NCBI RefSeq assembly: GCF_029868855.1
Contig: NZ_JARWOV010000342.1
Location: forward strand, 1 to 39,070
DNA: 39,070 nt
Source of the DNA: Nocardia carnea
Lineage (GTDB): Bacteria > Actinomycetota > Actinomycetes > Mycobacteriales > Mycobacteriaceae
Direction of reading: 5' to 3'
Part shown: positions 14,197 through 20,374 of the stretch, piece after piece
Layout: each line of letters starts with the position of its first letter
How positions within the stretch are numbered: position 1 is the stretch's first letter
Notes under the pieces: generated by a model
What the model was told of the DNA's origin: nothing
What the model saw: only the letters and a program-made list of their open reading frames with translations
The model's database searches: none
Translations under genes and position numbers: made by a program

Positions 14197-14529
14197 GTGA
14201 CGATTGTGGCAGAAGAAGAAGTATTGGCCGCAGCCGAACTGGACCTCGCCACCGGGGATCTGGCGGTCGATACCGCTAGCGCTGCCGATGCGAGCCCTGC
14301 CGCCGAGACGATCGATGGCCGGCAGCCGTTCCTCGTCATCGAAAAGGGTGCGCCCAGCGACGCCGATATCGCCGCACTGGTCTGTGTGTTCACCGCTGCC
14401 GCCGCCGCGGCCGCGGCTCCCGCCGACAACGGGCCACAGGATCTGTGGGGCCGGCCGACCCTGCTGCACCGCGGTAGCTCGCCGTTCTCGCCGTATTCCT
14501 ACCCGCAGCTGTCGCACCTGCGTTTCTGA
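14197..14529 (+). CDS. accE5: Acyl-CoA carboxylase epsilon subunit AccE5-like
   Basis: This 110-residue small subunit is found only in actinobacterial acyl-CoA carboxylases, where it bridges or stimulates the alpha and beta subunits. The signature half is C-terminal: FLVIEKGAPSDADIAALVCVFTAAAAAAAAP (about 46-76), then LWGRPTLLHRGSSPFSPYSYPQL. The first 40 residues are a low-complexity Ala/Asp/Glu tail, as in Rv3281. GTG 14197 follows a GAGAGAGG stretch; GTG 14206 is an alternative three codons later. It lies between accD5 and maf, 25 nt before maf. Confidence 0.9.
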   Translation: MTIVAEEEVLAAAELDLATGDLAVDTASAADASPAAETIDGRQPFLVIEKGAPSDADIAALVCVFTAAAAAAAAPADNGPQDLWGRPTLLHRGSSPFSPYSYPQLSHLRF

Positions 14530-14554
14530 TTCCTAACACAGGAGAATGCCGGAC

Positions 14555-15202
14555 GTGACCCGCCTGGTTCTCGCCTCCGCGTCCCCGGCCCGCCGATCGG
14601 TACTGCGTGCCGCCGGTATCGAGCCGATCGTCCGGGTCTCGGATGTGGACGAGGACGCCGTAGCGGCCGCGCTACCCGCCGATACCGGCCCCCGCGACAT
14701 CGTCGTGGAACTGGCCCGGGCCAAGGCACGCGCGGTGGCCGCCACCCTCGCCGCGGACATGTCCGGGCCGGACGAGGATCTCGTCGTCGTGGGTTGCGAT
14801 TCGATGCTGCTGATCGGCGATGAGCTGCAAGGCAAACCGCATACGGCAGAGGTGGCCCAGGCGCGCTGGCAGGCCATGGCCGGAAACAACGCCGATCTGC
14901 TCACCGGGCACTGCGTACTGCGCCTCCGTTCCGGCGCGGTCACCGCCGAAGCCCTCGACTGCAGCGCGACCACCGTGCACTTCGGCAAACCGGACCCGGC
15001 CGAACTGGATGCCTACATCGCCACCGGCGAACCGCTCCAGGTGGCCGGCGCGTTCACCCTCGACGGCCTGGGCGGCTGGTTCGTCGACCGGATCGACGGC
15101 GACCCGTCCAGCGTGGTCGGTATCGGGCTACCACTGCTGCGCCGACTGCTGCAGGAAGTGGGCGTCGGTATCGACCGGTTGTGGGCCGACGGCCGGGCCT
15201 GA
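14555..15202 (+). CDS. maf: Maf-like nucleotide pyrophosphatase
   Basis: This 215-residue Maf/YhdE family protein is a nucleoside triphosphate pyrophosphatase thought to clean non-canonical or excess nucleotides and influence septation. Visible motifs are LVLASASPARRSVLRAAGIEP (substrate loop), VDEDAV, VVGCDSMLLIGDELQGKP (metal site) and GAFTLDGLGGWFVDRIDGDPSSVVGIGLPLLRRLL. GTG 14555 is preferred to ATG 14546 because AGGAGA sits directly against the ATG but 9 nt from the GTG, and VTRLVLASAS matches family starts. The last 75 nt overlap, tail to tail, with the regulator gene on the other strand. Confidence 0.93.
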   Translation: MTRLVLASASPARRSVLRAAGIEPIVRVSDVDEDAVAAALPADTGPRDIVVELARAKARAVAATLAADMSGPDEDLVVVGCDSMLLIGDELQGKPHTAEVAQARWQAMAGNNADLLTGHCVLRLRSGAVTAEALDCSATTVHFGKPDPAELDAYIATGEPLQVAGAFTLDGLGGWFVDRIDGDPSSVVGIGLPLLRRLLQEVGVGIDRLWADGRA

Positions 15203-16096
15203 ACCCCCACCGCCGCGCACCACTCGCCCGCCCTGCTGTCGCGCGGCGGGCGTGAGCGGACCGGACGAGGACGGCAGAACGCCGGCGCCCGGCGCGGCCG
15301 AAGCCGGGGGAAGCTGACTCGCCGGCCGTACCGTCTGCCCCGCCACCCGCGACATCCGCGCCGCTTGACCGGCGGCCGCGTCGATCCGAGCCGGTTCGGC
15401 CGAACCGCGCGACGGCGCGGAAACCGGGGACTGCCCCGGGCCGGTGGCCGGGTCCGACGGCTCGACTCGCCGCAATCGCACTTCACAGATCTCGTCGGCC
15501 ACGAACGGAACCAGCTCCGCCTCCACTGTGCCCGACGCGCCCGATTTCTCCAGCAGCTCCGCGAGCAGACCGCGGTGCACCCCGCACACCACACCGGTAT
15601 GGGTGCGTGCCAGATCGCGCAGCGGGCAGGCCGTGAGGCGGACCACCGCGGCGTCCTCGGCATCACGACCCGCGCTCTCGCGTTCCGGGGCGAACCCCAG
15701 CTCCGACATGAGCGAAACGGTCCGGTCCTTCGCGTCCTGTACCGATTCGATCGGTTCGTCGGACGTCTCGAGTTTGCCGCCCCAGGCCCGGCCCGCGGCC
15801 ATCCCGGCCGCCGCCTGCCGGTCGGGATCGGGGCCGAGCTGATCGGCGAGCGCCTGGGCCAGATCCTGGTACCCGATGCTGCGCTGAACCGCGCGGTAGC
15901 CGATCCGCGGGCGGCCGCGCCCGCGTGGCGGCTGCTGGAACTGCCGTACCAGCGACTCACGGGTGAGAATGTCCAGGTGGAAACGCACCGTGGTGACATG
16001 CTGACCGGTGATCTGCGCCAATTGCTGGGCGTCGAGGGGTTCGCTCGCGCTGCGGAGGATCGCGAGCAGGCGCCGCCGCGGCCAAGAATCAGACAT
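15128..16096 (-). CDS. HTH regulator with SufR-like cysteines (COG2345 type)
   Basis: This 322-residue protein has an N-terminal winged HTH: RRLLAILRSASEPLDAQQLAQITGQHVTTVRFHLDIL (8-44), with wing RGRGRPRIGY. The middle domain has CPLRDLARTHTGVVCGVHRGLL (157-178) and ICEVRL (203-208). Cys157, Cys171, His174 and Cys204 thus occupy places comparable to the metal/Fe-S ligands of SufR-type regulators. Metal or Fe-S sensing is an inference. Residues about 211-322 are Pro/Ala/Gly/Ser-rich and look disordered, about 90 residues beyond the usual family length. That tail overlaps maf by 75 nt. ATG 16096 has a strong AGGAGG 8 nt upstream. It is divergent from sseA, a sulfur-transfer gene, which fits a Cys-ligand sensor. 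Confidence 0.82.
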   Translation of the reverse strand: MSDSWPRRRLLAILRSASEPLDAQQLAQITGQHVTTVRFHLDILTRESLVRQFQQPPRGRGRPRIGYRAVQRSIGYQDLAQALADQLGPDPDRQAAAGMAAGRAWGGKLETSDEPIESVQDAKDRTVSLMSELGFAPERESAGRDAEDAAVVRLTACPLRDLARTHTGVVCGVHRGLLAELLEKSGASGTVEAELVPFVADEICEVRLRRVEPSDPATGPGQSPVSAPSRGSAEPARIDAAAGQAARMSRVAGQTVRPASQLPPASAAPGAGVLPSSSGPLTPAARQQGGRVVRGGGGSGPAVGPQPVDTDAHFLQQSAQQW

Positions 16097-16198
16097 AGCT
16101 CACCCCTCCTTCGGGGAGACTTTATCGGAGCCGTATGCGACTAATTCGCCCATTGCACCGACTTTGTGCTCTGCAACAAGTTCACGTCAAGTCACACT

Positions 16199-16204
16199 TA
16201 CTAT
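16199..16204 (+). promoter_or_regulatory. Candidate -10 box of sseA
   Basis: TACTAT lies on the plus strand with AACAAG 18 nt upstream as a weak -35. It leaves a leader of about 55 nt with the AAGGA ribosome site. It sits in the 168-bp gap shared with the divergent HTH regulator. Confidence 0.4.
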
Positions 16205-16264
16205 CCACAGTGCGGCTCGAACCTGTCGTCAGCACTGCCCGCCTCCTGTGAAGGATCCTTGAAC

Positions 16265-17125
16265 GTGCCCGTCGCCCCGGACCCATATCCCGCCTTCGGC
16301 TCGTACGCTTGCCCACACCGTTTGGTAACCACGCAATGGTTGTCGGCAAACCTCGGCACCCCCGGTCTCAAGATCATCGAATGTAATGCCGACGTCCTCC
16401 TGTACGGCATCGGCCATGTTCCGGGCGCAGGCAAGCTCGACTGGCGTAGCGATCTCGACGACCCCGTGACCCGTGACTATATCGACGGTGAACGATTCAC
16501 CGAACTCATGTGCTCCCAGGGCATCGAACACGACGACACCATCGTGCTGTACGGAAATGACGGTAACTCGCACGCCGCACACGCGCTGTGGGTTTTGACC
16601 ATGTTCGGTCACTCCGATGTCCGTCTGCTCGACGGCGGCCGCGATGCCTGGATCGCCGAGGGCCGCGATACCGTCTTCGAAACCCCCGAGCCCACCCGCA
16701 GCCACTACCCCCGGGTCCATCGCGACGACAAAACCGTGCGCGCGTTCCGGGAGGACGTGCTGGAACAGCTCGGCACCGCACTCGTCGACGTCCGCTCGCC
16801 GCAGGAATTCGCCGGCTTCTCCGGCGACCCCGGCCCCGGCGGCGCCCTGCGCGGCGGACATATCCCGACCGCGGTCAACATCCCCTGGACCAGCGCCCTG
16901 GGTCCCGACGGCCGCTTCCGGCCACGGGCCGAACTCGACGCCGTCTACGGCCATCTCACCACCGCCGATCCCCTCACCGTCTACAGCGGAGTCGGTGAAC
17001 GCTCCAGCCATACCTGGTTCGTGCTGAAATACCTCCTCGGCTGCGACCCGGTCCGCAACTACGACGGGTCCTGGACCGAATGGGGCAACTCGGTCCGCAT
17101 GCCCATCGCCACCGGCAGTGCGTAG
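16265..17125 (+). CDS. sseA: Rhodanese-type sulfurtransferase SseA with Ser at the catalytic Cys position
   Basis: This 286-residue tandem-rhodanese protein has an N-terminal inactive rhodanese domain (about 20-130) and a C-terminal catalytic one (about 150-280). CDC25-like flanks TALVDVRSPQEFAGF and GGHIPTAVNIPWT and the family tail NYDGSWTEWGN are intact. The active-site loop, normally Y-C-x-x-G-E-R-S-S-H-T-W, reads YSGVGERSSHTWF. The codon at 16985-16987 is AGC (Ser241) where TGC (Cys) is expected. Without that Cys, thiosulfate or mercaptopyruvate sulfur transfer should not work by the known mechanism. GTG 16265 follows AAGGA at 10 nt; a longer frame upstream lacks support. It sits between the Cys-rich regulator and accA3, as in mycobacteria. 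Confidence 0.9.
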   Translation: MPVAPDPYPAFGSYACPHRLVTTQWLSANLGTPGLKIIECNADVLLYGIGHVPGAGKLDWRSDLDDPVTRDYIDGERFTELMCSQGIEHDDTIVLYGNDGNSHAAHALWVLTMFGHSDVRLLDGGRDAWIAEGRDTVFETPEPTRSHYPRVHRDDKTVRAFREDVLEQLGTALVDVRSPQEFAGFSGDPGPGGALRGGHIPTAVNIPWTSALGPDGRFRPRAELDAVYGHLTTADPLTVYSGVGERSSHTWFVLKYLLGCDPVRNYDGSWTEWGNSVRMPIATGSA

Positions 17126-17131
17126 AACCTC

Positions 17132-17148
17132 GCGCGCCGGCGGCGCGC
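17132..17148 (+). terminator. Hairpin after sseA
   Basis: GCGCGCC and GGCGCGC pair perfectly around a GGC loop, 6 nt after the sseA stop. There is no U-tract, so it is a candidate GC-rich actinobacterial-type terminator only. Confidence 0.45.
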
Positions 17149-17171
17149 CATAGACACTGTGATCTATCCCC

Positions 17172-17185
17172 CTACTACTCAGTAG
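17172..17185. promoter_or_regulatory. accA3 operator, CTACT-N4-AGTAG
   Basis: CTACTACTCAGTAG lies within the longer dyad 17170-17187 (CCCTACT / AGTAGGG). Its centre is 42.5 bp upstream of the accA3 TACACT box, exactly as at accD5, although the 35 nt in between are otherwise different. Confidence 0.65.
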
Positions 17186-17220
17186 GGCTATCCGAGTTCC
17201 GGCATTGTTGGCAGACTGCC

Positions 17221-17226
17221 TACACT
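17221..17226 (+). promoter_or_regulatory. Candidate -10 box of accA3
   Basis: TACACT is identical to the accD5 box. It would start transcription near 17234, leaving a leader of about 175 nt that holds the tandem repeats. Confidence 0.5.
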
Positions 17227-17255
17227 CGCCCGGAGACGTACACGTCGACCCGGGC

Positions 17256-17359
17256 GCGGAGCCCGCGTAGCGGATCCGAACCCACGGAAGCGGAGCCCAC
17301 GAAGCGATCCGACCCTTTTACGGACCGGAGGACCCCGATCCGCGGGAGCGGAGCCGAGG
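17256..17359 (+). repeat. Imperfect tandem repeats in the accA3 leader
   Basis: Copy 1 (17256-17283) starts GCGGAGCCCGCGTAGCGGAT. Copy 2 (17290-17315) starts GCGGAGCCCACGAAGCGATC. Both continue into ...CCGAACCC / CCGACCC. A third, rearranged copy lies at about 17337-17359 (GATCCGCGGGAGCGGAGCC). Copies 1 and 3 can pair (CGGATC/GATCCG). The repeats are non-coding and lie in the predicted 5' leader of accA3. Confidence 0.55.
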
Positions 17360-17407
17360 CGCGGCCCATCCCGCACAGCGACCACAGAGATTGCAACAGG
17401 AGGCTCA

Positions 17408-19195
17408 GTGCCCAGCCATGCCAGCGCGCGGATCACGAAGGTACTCGTAGCTAACCGAGGCGAGATTGCCGTGCGCGTTATCCGGGCGGCCAAGGACGCC
17501 GGTCTCGGCAGTGTCGCGGTTTACGCAGAACCCGATGCCGACGCGCCCTTCGTCAAGCTCGCCGACGAAGCGTTCGCCCTGGGCGGGCAGACCTCGGCCG
17601 AGTCGTATCTGGTCTTCGACAAGATTCTCGATGCCGCGGCCAAGTCCGGTGCGGATGCCATCCACCCCGGTTACGGCTTCCTCTCCGAGAACGCCGACTT
17701 CGCCCAGGCCGTGATCGACGCCGGGCTGATCTGGATCGGGCCTTCCCCGCAATCCATCCGCGACCTCGGTGACAAGGTCACCGCCCGCCATATCGCCGAG
17801 CGCGCGAACGCGCCGATGGCCGCGGGCACCAAGGATCCGGTCAAGGACGCGACCGAGGTCGTGGAGTTCGCGAAGAAGTACGGCGTACCGGTCGCTATCA
17901 AGGCAGCCTTCGGCGGTGGCGGTCGCGGTATGAAGGTTGCGCACACCATCGAGGAAATCCCCGAACTGTTCGAATCGGCCACCCGTGAGGCCGTCGCCGC
18001 GTTCGGTCGCGGGGAATGCTTCGTCGAGCAGTACCTGGACAAGGCCCGCCACGTCGAGGCCCAGGTCCTGGCCGACAAGCACGGCAATGTGATCGTCGCC
18101 GGTACCCGCGACTGCTCGCTGCAGCGCCGCTTCCAGAAGCTGGTCGAGGAGGCCCCGGCCCCGTTCCTCACCGACGAGGTGCGCGCCGAGATCCACGCCT
18201 CCGCCAAGCGGATCTGCAAGGAAGCCGGCTACTACGGCGCCGGCACCGTGGAATACCTCGTCCAGGGCGATACCGTGTCGTTCCTCGAGGTCAACACCCG
18301 CCTGCAGGTCGAGCACCCGGTCACCGAGGAGACCTCCGGTCTGGACCTGGTGCGCCAGCAGTTCCGGATCGCCAACGGCGAGAAGCTGGAGATCACCGAA
18401 GATCCCACCCCCCGTGGACATTCGTTCGAGTTCCGGATCAACGGCGAGGACGCGGGTCGCGGCTTCCTGCCCGCTCCCGGCCCCGTCACCGCGTACTCCG
18501 AGCCGACCGGCCCGGGTGTGCGAGTGGATTCCGGTGTGGTCGCGGGCAGCGTGATCGGCGGCCAGTTCGACTCCATGCTCGCCAAGCTCATCGTCACCGG
18601 CGAGAACCGGACCCAGGCGCTGGAGCGGGCGCGGCGCGCGCTGGCCGAATTCCATGTGGAGGGCCTGGCCACCGTGATCCCGTTCCACCGGGCGATCGTG
18701 GAGGACCCGGCGTTCGTCGGCAACGGCGAATCGTTCGACGTCTACACCAAGTGGATCGAAACCGAGTGGAAGAACACCGTCGAACCGTTCACCGGCGGCG
18801 CCCCCGCCGAGTCGGACGACGAACCGCGGCAGAAGGTCGTGGTCGAGGTCGGCGGCCGCCGCGTCGAGGTCTCGCTGCCCGGTCAGTTCTCGATCGGTTC
18901 GGGCGCCCCGGCAGCAGCCGGTGCGGTGCGCAAGAAGCCGAAGCCGCGTAAGCGGGGCGGCGCGGGCGGCGGCGCCGCCTCCGGTGACGCGGTCACCGCG
19001 CCCATGCAGGGCACCGTCGTCAAGGTCGCCGTCGAGGAAGGTCAGTCGGTGGAAGCCGGCGATCTGATCGTGGTGCTCGAGGCCATGAAGATGGAGAACC
19101 CGGTCAACGCGCACAAGGCCGGCGTGGTCACCGGCCTGACTGTGGCGGCCGGTGCCGCGATCACCCAGGGCACGGTGCTCGCCGAAATCAAATAG
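17408..19195 (+). CDS. accA3: Acyl-CoA carboxylase alpha subunit (biotin carboxylase + BCCP) AccA3
   Basis: This 595-residue subunit carboxylates its own biotin with ATP and bicarbonate and passes CO2 to AccD-type subunits. The biotin carboxylase domain (about 6-450) starts ITKVLVANRGEIAVRVIRAAKD. It includes the ATP-grasp loop AFGGGGRGM, the catalytic segments FLEVNTRLQVEHPVTE and GHSFEFRINGED, and GQFDSMLAKLIV. After a basic, glycine-rich linker (about 505-525) comes the biotinyl domain with EAMKMEN and biotin acceptor Lys561. GTG 17408 follows AGGAGG by 7 nt. The gene is monocistronic, has a long repeat-bearing leader, and shares its operator with accD5. Confidence 0.97.
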   Translation: MPSHASARITKVLVANRGEIAVRVIRAAKDAGLGSVAVYAEPDADAPFVKLADEAFALGGQTSAESYLVFDKILDAAAKSGADAIHPGYGFLSENADFAQAVIDAGLIWIGPSPQSIRDLGDKVTARHIAERANAPMAAGTKDPVKDATEVVEFAKKYGVPVAIKAAFGGGGRGMKVAHTIEEIPELFESATREAVAAFGRGECFVEQYLDKARHVEAQVLADKHGNVIVAGTRDCSLQRRFQKLVEEAPAPFLTDEVRAEIHASAKRICKEAGYYGAGTVEYLVQGDTVSFLEVNTRLQVEHPVTEETSGLDLVRQQFRIANGEKLEITEDPTPRGHSFEFRINGEDAGRGFLPAPGPVTAYSEPTGPGVRVDSGVVAGSVIGGQFDSMLAKLIVTGENRTQALERARRALAEFHVEGLATVIPFHRAIVEDPAFVGNGESFDVYTKWIETEWKNTVEPFTGGAPAESDDEPRQKVVVEVGGRRVEVSLPGQFSIGSGAPAAAGAVRKKPKPRKRGGAGGGAASGDAVTAPMQGTVVKVAVEEGQSVEAGDLIVVLEAMKMENPVNAHKAGVVTGLTVAAGAAITQGTVLAEIK

Positions 19196-19201
19196 GCCGG
19201 C

Positions 19202-19213
19202 GTGGTCGACCAC
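19202..19213. promoter_or_regulatory. Palindrome after accA3
   Basis: GTGGTCGACCAC is a perfect 12-bp palindrome starting 7 nt after the accA3 stop. No U-tract follows. It may be part of a terminator structure. Confidence 0.3.
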
Positions 19214-19277
19214 CCCGAGGGGCGGTCCGCGGGTTCATCGCGAACAGACATGCGACGGCATGCCGACAGCCGGGCCA

Positions 19278-19335
19278 ACACTGGATGCACAGTGTCGCGG
19301 AGCGGGTGCGTGGTCACTATCACGCACCCGCTCCG
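19278..19335. promoter_or_regulatory. Two dyads covering the patatin promoter
   Basis: A perfect 15-bp inverted repeat (CGGAGCGGGTGCGTG at 19298-19312; complement at 19321-19335) has an 8-nt spacer. A smaller dyad ACACTG/CAGTGT (19278-19295) precedes it. The large dyad spans the -35 region and ends 3 nt before the TATGGT box, so a repressor site is plausible. A terminator for accA3 is the alternative. Confidence 0.55.
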
Positions 19336-19338
19336 GCG

Positions 19339-19344
19339 TATGGT
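19339..19344 (+). promoter_or_regulatory. -10 box of the patatin gene, leaderless
   Basis: TATGGT lies 6 nt before GTG 19351. Confidence 0.5.
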
Positions 19345-19350
19345 GACCTG

Positions 19351-20295
19351 GTGAGCGCAGCACAACCGACGGTCGCGGAGGTGATCCGCGGCCGTTTCGC
19401 ATCCTCGAGCCGGTCCGACGGCCATCGGCTGGTGCTCGTGGTCGAGGGCGGCGGCAGCCGCGGGGTGTACTCCAGCGGGATGGTGCACGCGCTGGAGGAT
19501 CTAGGACTCGCGCGGATATTCGATGCCGTCTACGGCACCTCGGCGGGCGCCATCAACGCGGCCTGGCTGCTGTGCGGACGAGCCGGCCGCGGGGTGAAGG
19601 CCTGGACCGACGCCGCGATCATGCGCCGGGCGATCGATCCGGCACGGATGCTGCGCGGCCGGCCCGCCTTCGATCTGAACTATCTGGTGCACAAGGTCTA
19701 CGACGGCCTGCATCCGATGGACTTTCCGGCGATCCTGGCGAACGAAACCACCTTCCATCCCATCGCCACCGATATCCAGACCGGTCTGCCGGTGGATCTG
19801 CACCCCTACATCGTGGACAAGACAACGTTGCAGACGGCGCTGCGCGCATCGTCGGGTCTGCCGCTGCTGGCAGGCCCTCCGGTCGCCCTGGCCGGCCGCA
19901 GATACTTCGACGGCGGGCTCTCGGAAACGGTTCCGGTGCGTAGTGCCCTGAAAAACGGGGCCACCCACGCGTTGATTCTGCGAACCCGGCGTGCCGACGA
20001 ACGCCGCCCACCCCCACCGCGGCTGCACGACCTCGTCGGCGGCACCTATATGCGGTTCACCGCGCCCGGCGCCTACCGGGCCTGGAAACAACGCCCCGGC
20101 CAGCAGGCGCTCGAAGACGGGGTCATCGCGGGTATGGGCGATGCGGCGCATCAGATCCATCCGCCCGCCGATGCTCCGGATATCAGCAGTGTCGAAACCG
20201 ACCCGGGAATGCTCGCCCGCGGGATGGATATCGGCCGCCGCGCCGTCGCCGACTTCTTCGCTGCGCTGAGCCCCATCGCCGCCGAGCCCAGCTGA
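19351..20295 (+). CDS. Patatin-like phospholipase
   Basis: This 314-residue serine hydrolase is of the patatin family (bacterial RssA/YjjU-like). The Ser-Asp dyad site is complete: oxyanion loop VVEGGGSRGVYSSGM (about 30-44), nucleophile elbow YGTSAGAINAAW (G-x-S-x-G), and the Asp motif YFDGGLSETVPV. It should cleave acyl esters of phospholipids or related lipids; the substrate is unknown. No signal peptide or membrane helix is visible, so it is cytosolic or peripheral. GTG 19351 is chosen for the leaderless box; the frame is open 22 codons earlier but that part overlaps the dyads. It converges on pcd with an 80-nt gap. Confidence 0.88.
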   Translation: MSAAQPTVAEVIRGRFASSSRSDGHRLVLVVEGGGSRGVYSSGMVHALEDLGLARIFDAVYGTSAGAINAAWLLCGRAGRGVKAWTDAAIMRRAIDPARMLRGRPAFDLNYLVHKVYDGLHPMDFPAILANETTFHPIATDIQTGLPVDLHPYIVDKTTLQTALRASSGLPLLAGPPVALAGRRYFDGGLSETVPVRSALKNGATHALILRTRRADERRPPPPRLHDLVGGTYMRFTAPGAYRAWKQRPGQQALEDGVIAGMGDAAHQIHPPADAPDISSVETDPGMLARGMDIGRRAVADFFAALSPIAAEPS

Positions 20296-20374
20296 CGGCC
20301 ACCGTATCCGGTGAGCAGGGTCCGGCCGGACGACGTGAACGGACCAAGGGGTCCACGGTCCGGGACATCTGCGG

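Noticed and set aside
12304..14517. 737-codon open frame antisense to accD5 and accE5
   Set aside because: It mirrors the GC-rich codon phase of accD5, has no domain, and spans two clear genes and the accD5 promoter.
17170..17187. CCCTACT/AGTAGGG hairpin as the sseA terminator
   Set aside because: No U-tract follows, and the same half-sites recur at accD5 at the same promoter distance, which favours an operator.
17405..19213. 602-codon open frame antisense to accA3
   Set aside because: It is a composition shadow of accA3; its residues are Gly/Asp/Arg/Leu-rich with no recognisable family.
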